In this document: positions 1 to 11,900 of the stretch, one piece after another
How the letters are laid out: every line of letters begins with the position of its first letter
How positions within the stretch are numbered: position 1 is the first letter of the stretch
Source: Siphonodentalium dalli
Lineage: Eukaryota > Mollusca > Scaphopoda > Gadilida > Siphonodentaliidae
DNA length: 64,000 nt
Reading direction: 5' to 3'
Assembly: GCA_032622095.1 (NCBI GenBank)
Contig: CP136066.1
Span: forward strand, 199,540,978-199,604,977
The notes under the pieces: model-generated
Database searches by the model: none
The model's input: the letters and a program-made list of their open reading frames with translations, nothing else
Told to the model about the DNA's origin: nothing
Program-made: the position numbers and the translations under genes

Positions 1-1085
1 GTTGTATGAGGTCATGAAAATATAAGTTTGGTCGTTGTCTGAGGGATTTTTGTTTTAAAGGGACATATGATACAGGGTGAACTGGGAATACGTTTAAGAG
101 TTGTCTGAGGTCAGAACAATAAAAATTCGTATTGTTACCTATCTATTGATTTTAGTTTAAAGGGACATGTCGGGATGAAATGGGAATGATATTTTATTTT
201 ATTAGTGACCCATATTTAATTATGTGAACCAAATAATTATGCCATTTAGTAAATTGTCTCAGAGTTGTACATTTTATGTCCATTGTGAAATGGTAGTTAA
301 AATTCGCATTTGTTAGAATTACTGCCTGATAAACTATAGGTAACTCGACGGGTATGCCCAATGGGGCCCGTGATTCTGGTAGTCAATGTAATGACTCGAT
401 ACCCACAGGTTATATTTAATTTGGCGTTCAAGGTTTATTGGAATAGTGATATGACACGAACGACGAAGTTTGACACGTCGATGCCAATGATTTGTAAAAA
501 TGTTATGTTATAGAAATTTGGACATGCTGGTATATATAGGGACTTTAAGCCCAACTAAATGTTTAATCGGTTAGATGAGCATTTCAAGGATGAAACGTGT
601 TCCACACGTATAGCGTGATTTTAAACGCTGATGCCAACCAAACTTAATTGATTTTAGTTTCTTACACAACATATGATGTCTTACACTATACATCAATATA
701 TTGACCCTAACCAAATTTACGCCCGAATTCATGGTCAAGTTGAAATTTAATCAACTTTCGTACCAAAATAAGGCGATATAACCCATGACAGGAAATCATA
801 CCCTAGATATATTAACCCATATTGATCATTCCCAACATAATACAGAACAAAAGCTTATTCTAGGATTATGACATTCTTGTGTTACGGAACTTGTAGATAA
901 TTCCTTGTTATCTACGATTTCACTCGATTAAAGAACTTTCGGAGTATGATATTCCTGTGTTAGGAACTTGTGTGTTTTTTTCAGAGCTATCCATATTCCA
1001 AATGGGATAGTTTGGATCTCTATCACGGAATCATCAAGTTTTTTGTCTCAGGACAAATATCTTGAAAAAGGTGATAAGAGTTATG
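1..1085 (+). repeat. Repeat family A, copy 1 (runs off the window start)
   Basis: This segment matches 14635-16410 in the same order at roughly 75-85 percent by eye. Shared blocks include GTTTAAGAGTTGTCTGAGG, TGAAATGGGAATG, TTTGACACGTCGATG, AACAAGGCGATA-type blocks and TTCCAAATGGGATAGTTTGG. No protein-coding frame is retained. The order of blocks and the LTR-like block that follows suggest the non-coding 3' part of a retroelement, but the class is not proven. Confidence 0.6.
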
Positions 1086-1139
1086 TAACACTTTCAAATT
1101 TTACACGGCATAAGTAATGTTATTCTAGAAGTCAATGTC

Positions 1140-1565
1140 CTGGCTCAAATGTCCATACTCTATGCGTGGGAAACTGACCAGGGATGAAATAGTATAGGCT
1201 ATTTCATCACGGGCTAGTGGTCCCATAAAGAGTATATTATATATGTGTATAATGTACCTGTTTGTAGGTACAGTATACACGTGGACCAATGGTATTGCGA
1301 CACCTAAGTTATGCGCTGGCTTCTATATGATGATATATACTTGGTGAAAGTCGAGACTAGATTGAGTCTTACACTTCTGGTAAAGCTATCGCACGACGAA
1401 AGCGTCTTCGCATATAGTCATGATTCTATGGTATTCTCCTGGCTGCCTGCCTGTTACTTGTAAATAATTGTATAAATAAATGTTACCATCATCATGTTCT
1501 GAGAGTTCCAACTTAGTGTAGAAGAACCTGGGAGCGGTACACTTGCTACTGTGCCATACCTGCTA
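1140..1565 (+). repeat. LTR-like 3' block of family A, diverged copy
   Basis: This block shares order and several stretches with 10596-11510 and 16420-16745: a short hairpin region, then CTGCCTGCCTG, ATAATTGTATAAATAAATGTT with a polyadenylation-like AATAAA, CTGAGAGTTCCAACTTAGTG and AAGAACCTGGGAG. An AATAAA followed by a conserved tail resembles the R-U5 part of an LTR, which is an inference only. Confidence 0.4.
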
Positions 1566-3097
1566 TATGTATGTGCAAACTGTGTGTCAAATAGTTTGTC
1601 CATATACGAAGTACTTTATTCCTAGTCAATATGACTAATTAGCATAATTGTTTACTATTACTAATGGTCTATATATGTCAGGTTGACTCATAAACTCAAA
1701 CTGTTTGACTTGTTAGAAATTACTTTTTATTAAGTTATTTCATATCGTTTTTTTCTGTGTTATATGTGGGGTTCATGAAAGTGGAGAGTGTTCACCTATT
1801 CTAATCTTTAGTGAGGCGTTGACGTTTTGATGCATCTTACTTTACCTTCTGGAATTCCACACTGCAGCTATGATGTTAAACTATTTGGCGGGGAAACGTA
1901 TGTGAACGCATATCAAAGAATTATATATATATATATACATAGGCACAGTTTAAAGGCAGTGATTGTAAATTGAGTTGTTGTTTAGAAGAACTTAGTTATA
2001 ATGATGATATCGGAATACGGTAATACTGTTGCAACTCCAATATTCCACCGGTGACCTATATAGTTGTAGATATGTTGTAGTACATTTGTGTTGACACAGT
2101 TGAACGTTCGTTGTAGGTAAGCTCATATTTCTAAACTTTATTCGTAACCCAATGTGGGATTTCAGCCAATCACAGCTAACTACCGTGATAGCCTCTATAA
2201 AAGTTGAATAGCATGCATCTACATACACCAAGTGCTATACTAAACAGAAGTTGCACTTGCTAGCGATAGCTAACTGGGAAATGTTCGTGGTCATGCCAGG
2301 GTGTAAGCATAATAACGAATCCGATTTTGACTAGTCCAAATGGACGAGTAAGCATCGACTAAGACGAATTTAGTCAGAACGACTAATTACCATTTGTGAC
2401 AATGACTAATTAGATTTCTGACTAATCTACCTTTTAGAACGATAAGTAAACTTGTTACTAACTAAATATTAGTCATAACGTTTAAAGATTAGTCATATTC
2501 TCTGACATATTAAATTGTGCTCAATTCAATTGCTAACGATGATGTCTATATATTTTGTTTAGCTCTGTGGGAGTTGGTTGTCGCCCATGCGACTAAACTG
2601 TGGTAGTCCTTTCGTTAATGATTAGATTTCCTCACAACAGAAAGAACATATATTATTAAAAACAAGTACTAGCATGGTCCAAAATGCATCGCAGTATCTA
2701 AGAAAAGTGGGATAATGATTTAAAATGGGAGGATGGGAAGTGTTACGAGTTTGGTATTTTGTCCAGTTAGGGTATAATGTCGTTTTAGCCGCTGGACCAT
2801 ATCACGATGAGAAAGAGTGGGACCTAAGACAATGGGGGTCATTGGTTAGGGAAACTGACTTGCTAATATGTGAGCCTAGTTGTTTACTCCATTTCGGACC
2901 CATATTTTTTAGACCCAGTACATCACTTGGAGGTTTCTTACTGCTGGCCCCTCCACACAGCATTTCGCCTGGTACTGAAAATAGAAACCACTGTCACACC
3001 CGACGTCTCCCTGAGTCAATTTATTGGATAACAAGAAATGCTAGAACTGTCGTAATTGACACGGAAACGATTAGCAGATAATACGCACACGAATAGA
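1566..3097. other. No secure gene; degenerate GACTAAT-rich patch
   Basis: Around 2310-2490 the motif GACTAATTA and variants recur irregularly, suggesting an old short tandem repeat. A short (TA)n lies at 1921-1939. Apart from the weak candidate exon at 2802-2974 nothing is recognised. Confidence 0.5.
2802..2974 (-). other. Weak candidate for a further, terminal exon
   Basis: After a good acceptor (GTTTCTATTTTCAG) the minus strand is open for 56 codons in the phase required by exon 5. It begins with G|TA = Val, then PGEMLCGGASSKKPPSDV, and ends at a TGA. No domain is recognised. The opposite strand is also open over 118 codons (2725-3081), and the block could equally be part of an old repeat. 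Splicing exon 5 to this would give a short basic, Ser-rich tail. An RNA read spanning 5770 to 2974 would settle it. Confidence 0.2.
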
Positions 3098-3482
3098 GAG
3101 CGAAATATACGTAATCGCGGTTCACGGTTACATAGGGATTGATATGCAACACTTTCCACGCGAGGTTAGGATTATATTTCGAAATGAGTGTCCTGAGTTA
3201 ATCGGAAGAGTGATAACTCTATAATATAGAACGTACTTTGGCGAAATAATGTAGCCTTGTCTGAAGGAGTATACAACACCATGAGTTATCAACTTTGGTC
3301 GTACATAAGTAAAATGTCCCTATTATATGGGTGGGCCCTATTATGTGGGTGGGCTTGGGGTACGCCATCCGTTAATTCGGCAATCCTAACGTTCTAATCA
3401 CAACCTCGCGTGTCAAGTGATACTCCGATTGAATATCAGTCGTTATGTAATCGTGAACCCCGATCAAGTATATTTCGCCAAT
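3098..3482. mobile_element. Small TIR element, non-coding
   Basis: The left arm GCGAAATATACGTAATCGCG (from 3100), through TTCACGGTTACAT and CACGCGAGGTT, is mirrored by the right arm ending at 3478. Inverted arms are about 80-110 bp with scattered mismatches. There is no open frame of note. The length of about 385 bp and long imperfect TIRs fit a miniature inverted-repeat transposable element (MITE). Confidence 0.55.
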
Positions 3483-4057
3483 TGTGCTTAACAAAACAGC
3501 ATTATGATGTTCACAACGAATTGAATTTAATAAACACGCCAGTTAGCTAATGTCCAACCAAACACCAATAACTTCTCATGCGTTTATATAATTACAGTTG
3601 TGCTCAAATTGTATGTACTATTTTCATTATTTCAACGAATATAAATCTTTTTGGAAATAAGAGACGTATGCGTGTGTTAGAGTGTGAGAAAGAACTGAAA
3701 CTGATAGAACACAATATTGTGTTCATACTAGATCCCGCCCACCACCAACATGCACATAGCCAATTTTATTCACATATTATTTATTTCTGAAATGTGAAAC
3801 ATACTGTATGTTCAATATCTGTACCAACATGTAGCTTAATGCAGTATATATGTATATACAAACGAATCATTACTTTCGCGCTCTTTACTTACGATCTGGA
3901 CCATCAGCAGGAAAAACAAAATATTGGAATACAACTACATCTTGCCAGATTAGCATAAATTCACATAAATTATCAATGAGTCAACTCATTTCCGTTAAAC
4001 CACACCGTGACGTAAGATATATGTATATATTGCAAGATATACATGTGTATGTATACA

Positions 4058-4184
4058 TATTATATCTCATGTGACTTTCTCGCATTATGATTGGCTGCAT
4101 AATGCTATACTATTATACGATATTATATCTCACGTGACTTTCTCGCATTATGATTGGCTGCACAATGCTATACTATGTTACGAT
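4058..4184. repeat. 63-bp tandem duplication
   Basis: Two units of 63 bp, TATTATATCTCAYGTGACTT onward, differ at only a few positions (CATGTGACTT against CACGTGACTT; GCATAATGC against GCACAATGC). Confidence 0.85.
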
Positions 4185-4684
4185 AGTGCCCTGGTAGAAT
4201 TCCTACGTGCCTACTATTTTATTTTTATTTATAGTCACAAACGCATTCCGTACAATCGGGTTGCCACCTCGAGATACGGGTAATCTGAAACTATTCCTTG
4301 TACGATACTTGTTGCAATGTCGGTATATGTTAAATATTATTGGTGAATTGAAATGACCTTACAAATGACCGATCATAGATATTCAATGTATTTAATTGTT
4401 TGCCCGTTTAGTTGGCGAGCAACCAGTCCTAATTTAGCAATGCCAGTGGGTGTTATTCATAACTTCCTTTCCGTTTCTAAAGTTCGCCAAAATGTCTTTC
4501 TAATGACGTATTTATTGAAATAAATTAATGAATCGTGAAGAGATGATGCTAACTGTAATTATTAACAATAGTTATGCTCCTCTGCCGATTTCTGAGACCT
4601 ATTTAAAACATACGTAGGTAAATACAAATGTGACAAAATCAGACACAGATATTGTGAGAGAATTTACACCAATGCTCGATCGAA
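4185..4684. other. No feature seen
   Basis: AT-rich sequence without a recognisable gene or repeat. Confidence 0.5.
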
Positions 4685-4800
4685 TATACTAAATAATGAA
4701 TGTATTGTCGTTGACTATGTGGTCATCGATGAGGAATAGTCCTCCTCTCGGATAATTCTTTCGGCATAGTCAACACCAGGCCATTCATTACTATATAGTA
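4685..4800. repeat. Imperfect hairpin, about 116 bp
   Basis: The left arm (TAATGAATG...GTTGACTATG, 4685-4719) pairs with the right arm (CATAGTCAAC...CATTCATTA, 4765-4800) with mismatches; the loop is about 45 bp. It could be a small foldback element. Confidence 0.45.
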
Positions 4801-4899
4801 TTGTATAGTGTTAATAGCAAATATATATATTTAAATAAGTAAACTGTGTACAATCTTCTTACAATTGCACACATTTTACAAAACCAGATGTTACCTCAC

Positions 4900-5310
4900 C
4901 AACGGGAGTCAACAGGGGGGGGGGGGTTCCGAGCACGTACGCCGGTGTGCGTGGGTGGTTTTTTGACTGTTTTTGCAATGCGTTTGGCTTAAAACACGTT
5001 AGAATAAGAGAAATAATGTAATTATAACTGCTAAACTGACTGCATGCAGTTATGGTGTTCTATTTTGTTGCAAATTTTGAAATCCAAGATGGCCACTGGC
5101 AGCCATGTTTTATTTTGGCCGAATGACCCCAAACTGATCCGTTAACATTCATGACAAATAGTATGCACCGAATTCATATACAGCTCTTTACATTGAATTT
5201 TCCCTCGCAAATCTCTGTTTTAGTGCACACGAAAGGGTTGAAAGGTAAAAATCACCATACGTACCTGAAATTGTTTTTCGAACCCCCTCCCCCCGGAGCC
5301 AAGAGAAACA
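4900..5310. repeat. Dispersed repeat ending in a C-rich tract
   Basis: It starts with a 12-G run (4915-4926) and ends with a C-rich tract near 5283-5300. It includes ATCCAAGATGGCCACTGGCA, the same family of block that recurs four times at 28.7-29.3 kb. It is non-coding. Confidence 0.45.
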
Positions 5311-5507
5311 AGAAAGCAGAACATAACTGACGATGATTGCGCTGACATTCAACTATAACTAACACGTCTATTATATTAAAGTTATGTGAAACATTTATGT
5401 AGGGTGGTCAAACAGAAATGGATGATAATCTTGCTTAAAGTAGTTATTTTTTTCAAATATCAAAACTGACAACACACAACGTCATTATTGTATATTAATT
5501 AAATTCA

Positions 5508-5572
5508 GTGACTCTCGGTGGCTAAATGGTTTTCGATACTTTATCGCCGATAGTTGCGTCCCGAATCGAGAA
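5508..5572 (+). repeat. Possible tRNA-derived SINE remnant
   Basis: It carries an A-box-like string (TGGCTAAATGG) and, about 30 bp on, a degenerate B-box-like string (GTCCCGAATCG). The segment does not fold into a full cloverleaf by eye. Confidence 0.2.
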
Positions 5573-5769
5573 GTAAATATTTGCATTTGAGCGTAGTTCA
5601 GATGATGTTTTCTATGGAGTGGTACCTTCGATTTGTTTCAGATTTTCGGCGATGTAGTAGAATGTTACATCCTTCCAGTTGGCATAGTGGCTGGATACTA
5701 CCTTATCAGTTTACCGCACCCGAACAAGTCCATAACATGTCGTTAACTTTCTGCTCACAAGCTACTTAC

Positions 5770-5904
5770 CGGTCAGGCCAATGTCGCCAGATGGCTGAGA
5801 CTGGAGTGTTGTTGTACCACTACTTCCACCACCACCACTTGTTGTACCACCACCTCCGCCATCACTGGTTGTACCACCACCGCTCGCTGGTGTCGTCGTC
5901 GCAG
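5770..5904 (-). CDS. Exon 5: Gly/Ser/Thr-rich linker
   Basis: A 135-nt exon with acceptor ACTTTATTGTAG and donor TGACCG|GTAAGT. It enters and leaves in phase 1, the same phase class as the MAM boundaries. It encodes residues 177-221: [10 protein letters not shown], then a run of Gly with TTS and SSGTTT blocks, ending [13 protein letters not shown]. Such low-complexity linkers are common stalks between extracellular modules and are likely O-glycosylated. The GGT/ACC codon run looks like a locally expanded microsatellite. If the donor were not used, the frame would stop at once (GGT AAG TAG), giving a protein ending ...IGLTGK. The full GTAAGT donor favours splicing onward. The next exon should start with the last two bases of a codon and was not found with confidence. 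Confidence 0.78.
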
Positions 5905-8900
5905 CTACAATAAAGTACTAACTTCAGTTGATTGAATGATTCACCCTTTCTAAATACCCATTGGCGAGTAGTTCCCTCAGGAAATGTCGAGATAAAAAGT
6001 CAAATAAACGCCGTGTTTTAAAGGCACATGGTGGTTTGCGCTCCAAAATACCAATAATATTATTCGCTTTTTAATTTTCCCCGATATCGAATTAGGTCGA
6101 TAAATATCTTAACTACCTTTCTAAGAGCATTATATAACCTCAAAAGACGCATTGAATAATGACAAATATAACTATATAAAACACAGTCATTTGCACGACA
6201 TGGAACAGAAAAGAGCGTTGCGTGTTATTCTACTCCTGATATGGTAGAAATAAAGAACGTTTGTCTGACTTCGGCCAAAAAATCAAAACGTCTGGAAAAT
6301 GGTTGTGACTTTGTAAAGTGTTTTTCAAAGCATATTTCGTGTATTTATCTACCTATCGTATCCATCCCCCCAAATTACGTAGACAAAATTTGGAGGTTCG
6401 AATGAGCCATGTCCGTCTCATTTAATATCTGGAAATGTCCCACTAATAAATAGGAACAATTCTGCACTTGTATTAATTTGTCGTCTATCTCTGTATATAT
6501 ATCCCGAACATCGATCCAGATGAATGACATACCATTCCTATATACCACGAATCCCAAGGCCGTGAATACAACCCTTCCGATGTATCCCACAGAAACGCAC
6601 TTATCGAGCACGACTTTTTCAAATTTCAACATACGTTTTCCAAATTATACCGCACTTTTTGCAAACAAATTGAAAGGCTCAAGAAAGCTAATACCCATGC
6701 AGTTTCCGGCCATTGCGAAACATTATGTGACATGCGTTTAGCATGGCATATAGGGTTGTTTACATTGATGTAGATCTGTATACAGTTCTACACACATACC
6801 AGTGTTAACGGGTTGATATAGAAATGGACACAGAAAGAAAACGGTAATCGTTCGTGTGAGCAAAAATCGTATACGTTATAAGTCAGGATAAACACCGAGG
6901 CATTGCGACAGGCCAATCTGATTTGATTAATTGTTACTCTGTTTCGGCTATAATAAACAGCCACAAGACTCTTGGTTCGTACTATGTAAGTATTGGTGGA
7001 CCTTTCTTATGTGTATGGCAATATTTAAACATACGTTATATATAAGAAAATCGGTGTTTATTAGACCTAGTTGTATACGATCCTGGACGATCCGCATAAT
7101 TTCACCTTATAATCGTGATTTATGAGGACTTACTTTATATCCATAATTAACATATAGTATATTTTAGAAGTATAGTATACTAGTCTGTACTATTATTCAG
7201 AGGGATGTATCATGCTGATATGTCCCAGTGTTTAACAATCACGAATGTTCGGTAAAAATATTGGCATATTGTGCAAACAAATGAAATTGTACTGCCTAAT
7301 TTCCGGTGTCGGACATACATAGTGAAAACAATCTGTTAAAGGCCCATTTAATTTTTGAGTCACTGTTTATTTTTTTATAGTACCTTGATCTACGGTTTTA
7401 ATAACAATCTATAATATAAAATATGATTAAAAAACCATAATTCATCGCCATTTGGAACTATTGTGTTACAGAAGGTGCCTATTGAGCAATGCAACTAGCT
7501 GAAATCATATCGCTACCAGAATGCAACAAAAATTCAAACTAAGATATAGAGTTATTCCGATTCCATTGAAGATACTAGACTTTGCAGTACGATCCAGATG
7601 AACTTTAATTAAGCCAAGGTACCTCAACAAACAAAACATGTTCTCAGTGAATTACATCGGTTGACAATACATTGATAATACAATTTGTATGAGCTTTCTC
7701 TTTCAATTGGTATATACTACGGCATATGTTTTATATAATGTGATCTGGGGGTTCGAAAATACTTGGCGGGTGCATTGCTAGTATATGGGTAATTTATAAC
7801 CTGACACTCTGATGTTGAAATATCTCCAAAATGAAGGAAATTAAGTCCAAAGGTTTGACCAAAATAAGGGAAATATGTGACTATTGGTTCAAATGCATTA
7901 CATAAACCACTTAAGATTGGTTGGAAAATCAAACAGAGTATAAATTGAACATATTTTAGTATTTATTTTCGAACTAAACTGTCAGCCATGACATTTACAA
8001 CTGTTCAACAGTTTTATCAAAGTTGACGTGGGATGTGAGACAACACAACTCCTGTCGCCATGCCCTGAGTACTTGGGGTGTGAGACAACACAACCCCTGT
8101 CGCCACACCCTGAGTATGTTGGTGTGAGACAACACAACCCCTGTCGCCACACCCTGAGTATGTTGGTGTGAGACAACACAACCCCTGTCGCCACACCCTG
8201 AGTATGTTGGTGTGAGACAACACAACCCCTGTCGCCACACCCTGAGTATGTTTGTGTGAGACAACACAACCCCTGTCGCCACACCCTGAGTATGTTGGTG
8301 TGAGACAACACAACCCCTGTCGCCACACCCTGAGTATGTTGGTGTGAGACAACACAACCCCTGTCGCCACACCCTGAGTATGTTGGTGTGAGACAACAGA
8401 ACCCCTGTCGCCACACCCTGAGTATGTTTGTGTGGGACAACACAACCCCTGTCGCCACACCCTGAGTATGTTTGTGTGAGACAACACAACCCCTGTCGCC
8501 ACACCCTGAGTATGTTTGTGTGAGACAACACAACCTCTGTCGCCACACCCTGAGTATGTTTGTGTGAGACAACACAACCCCTGTCGCCACACCCTGAGTA
8601 TGTTGGTGTGAGACAACACAACCCCTGTCGCCACACCCTGAGTATGTTGGTGTGAGACAACACAACCCCTGTCGCCACACCCTGAGTATGTTGGTGTGAG
8701 ACAACACAACCCCTGTCGCCACACCCTGAGCATGTTGGTGTGAGACAACACAACCCCTGTCGCCACACCCTGAGTCTGTTTGTGTGAGTCAACACAACCC
8801 CTGTCGCCACACCCTGAGTAAAGTATGATTAGCTTACCTGTGAACATAGATATGTCGTCTATAGCAGTATCGCCCCGTGAACCACCAGCCAGGCTGTGCT

Positions 8901-11900
8901 CGGCAGTTATTGTAATCTGCAAAAACTAAATGTGTTTAGCTGTAACCACCTTATTAAACGATTTCCACATCTCCTACCCATCAGCTCGTTGCATGCTTTC
9001 GACAATAAATTATCCTGTCCATATTCCATGATCAATGATGTATCTCAGTTCAGTCAATATACCCATAATATAATCTAGCCTGGGAACAATTAAAACATAA
9101 TTGTTTATAACCTTTTCAGTAGAAATATATTCAATTGAAGTTCTTGTTTCTATACTTATATTAGTTTATTCTCTTAAAACGCATATTCTATAATTCCATT
9201 AGTATTGAGACACAATATATTTACAGATGAGAATAGGAGAACATTGTTATATATAATACATATAATAAGTACAGAGATCCGCGATCGGATATAGTACGTC
9301 ATAAAGACTGGCATAAAACAGGATATAATCGAATGGTCGATCGAAGCCAGTATCACGGACGGTACTGTGTTTAAAATCGAATTTACACTGCGGAAACTAT
9401 CGAACAGAACCATGGCAGCGGAAAAGTTTCTAAATTTCGTCGTGTGTGTTTTATGGAAAACAGAGCAGTAAAATAATATTTGACATTACACTTATATATC
9501 TCCGCTATTATTTTTGATAATCTGGAAGTTCTCATCAATAAGAGTATTAGTGTACATGTGTATTCATAAAATTATAATTCCAGAGGTGGTGATCAGAAAC
9601 ACCACAATCAACGTAGTCGTTGAAAGAAATGAAGTAACCATGGTCGCAATATACATATGCTGTGCACACGATGCTATCTCAAAATATATAACATTATATT
9701 AAACATAACAAAAGAGGTTATACAATACTAGCAGTAATACTAATATCATTGATTAACTAATGTAAAACCGTACACTAGTTAACAGTATTGATTTGAGTTT
9801 ACTCACGGAACCGGTAATTTGAATAGCAGCCGAGTTCATATATGCCTAGCTTTCATACAATGACATAAGTATGCATGTTGTCGGTGTCTTCCAGTTGATA
9901 CGCGACAATTATTTCAGACATGTTCATGTGGTAGAAAAAATGACCCCGAAAATACTCATTTGAACGCTCTTCAAATAACCAATTTGATTGTTCGTCTAGA
10001 GGTGCTGAAGGGTACACAGGTTTTGAAATCTCATTTTAAATCATGTTTATTTTTCGTGTCTGCCATGATTTTTGTTAGAGAATTTTTTTTACATTCAAAT
10101 GGAAATTGAAATGAATGAAAAACAGACCTCTTGACACTGATGGGGCCAGACTTTCAAAAACACAGTTTAATTAAATAACTGCCAAAGAAAAAGCATGTGT
10201 ACCCTTCTGTACATTTTCAAAACCTGTGCATTCTTCAACACTTAATTTGGTGAAAGTGAACCTTTCGGTGTTATTAACCGGTAAATGCTGGATTACAAAC
10301 ATCCAGTTACACGCAGAGCATACAAAATATAATTTATTATCGATATAAGATTTGTTATAATGATACCATAAACCTTTAAGTGTTCAAAATGTGACATTGT
10401 TATAGAAAAAATAACGCACCATATGGGGCCCCATGAGCAGCGATGAACAACAGCTAATAACTTACTAAAACGGGTGCGCATGGAAATTGAAGACATGCAT
10501 AAGAATTGAATCACAGCAACAAATTTTATAAGCTAACAGCTGGGTCAACCTACTCCACGTTCGTTGATTGGAGCTTGAACCTTGATAGTCAATCACATGG
10601 ACCTCTAACACTTTCAGCTGTTGAGATGGCGTGAGTATGGTTAAGGCTATTATTATGAAGGGTTATCATCTTGACGTATACATGCTCTATTCAGGTGGGT
10701 TAGGGACCTATGGGTGAATGATCCCTCGATTATTCACACACGGTCACTAATCTCATAGACGTGGGAGTACAGAGGCCAGTTCATTGACTCTTCATAAGGA
10801 TTAACTGTCATGTGGACTGTTTTTATGGAGATGTAACGGTGAGGTAAGTGGACATAACTTGTGTAAAACCCGAAGGGTTTTACATACAAGTTATGTCCAC
10901 TTACCTCACCGTTACATCTCCATAAAAATAGTCCACATGACAGTTAATCCTTATATTTATATACATTTAGCGAAAAAGCCGCTTTTGTAAATATATTTAA
11001 ATCGAAAAGTGTATCGTGACAAGATCAGCCCAAAATACACAATAGCACCCTTGGCAAAAGTTAATAGGAACAATTTCTCTTCATGTTGAAACCCGATGAT
11101 GTATTAAGTCAATCCTGCGCGAGTCAAAATGCGCCCAAAGCATTACGCGTTCGTCTTTCCAAACCTAATGACGTATCGATGGTGTTATTAGCTTGGTGTT
11201 ATTAGGCGTTACGCATTCACCGAGAAATAACTGCAACTAGCCACGTGGGCGCCGACCAATCAGAATGCTGGATTTAGTGATGACAACACTTAGTGTGTAA
11301 ATACATGTCATTGACCCTTATCATATACATTCTGGACAGAGCCTAGACTCATGAGACTCTTGCTTCAAACGTATAGCTGAGAAGATAAGGTGTATATGTC
11401 ATTCTCCATACCTGCCTGAAGTTAACATGTAAATACTTGTATAATAAATGTTGTCCATGTCTGAGAGTTGCCGACTTAGTGTTAAAGAACCTGGGGAGTG
11501 TTATATCACCGAGCTGGACGCTTCTTGGAATTCTGGGACATGGAGATGCGAGCAGTCATAGGGAAGGAAAGAAGGAAAGAAGAAAGAAGAAAGGAAGGAA
11601 GGAAACAAAGGTATGAGGCAATTTGCAATATTGGCTGGTTCACAACCCCTTATAGATATTAGCTCGATTTACCATTGGTTTAAAATTGTTGCTTCAATTT
11701 TTCGATATAAGGTATGCTGGAAAACTACCGTTGGATCGGTGTGTTCTTAACTCTCTTTTATTGCACACACAATGGCTTATTTGTGCGAAATACAGCAAAA
11801 TACAGAATAATTGAAACATTCAATAAAAAAATGTTTATTGTTCTTGAACAATACAAACCTATTACGTCAACAACGTCAATTGCTACGTCAACTTTAACAG

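Noticed and set aside
2725-3081. 118-codon plus-strand frame
   Set aside because: No family recognised and the antisense is open too; composition alone does not support a gene.
3889-3930. 42-nt minus-strand segment between AG and GTAAGT in phase 1 (VVFQYFVFPADGPD)
   Set aside because: The donor is good but the acceptor is poor and the exon would be very short; probably chance.
5554-5913. 119-codon plus-strand frame with a His-rich end
   Set aside because: The His run is the antisense of the Gly/Thr linker exon on the minus strand.
6375-6632. 85-codon minus-strand frame and an overlapping 87-codon plus-strand frame
   Set aside because: No recognised domain, a stop just upstream of the ATG and both strands open; kept only as a remark under intron 4.
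8034-8820. Resemblance to a CRISPR array
   Set aside because: There are no unique spacers between repeats and no cas genes; the whole 44-bp unit repeats and the context is eukaryotic.
7982-8822. Open minus-strand frames of 246-301 codons with CVVSH/GVATG repeats
   Set aside because: They are the three frames of one 44-bp tandem unit without stops. Only the first 27 codons of the longest one belong to a real exon (8838-8916).
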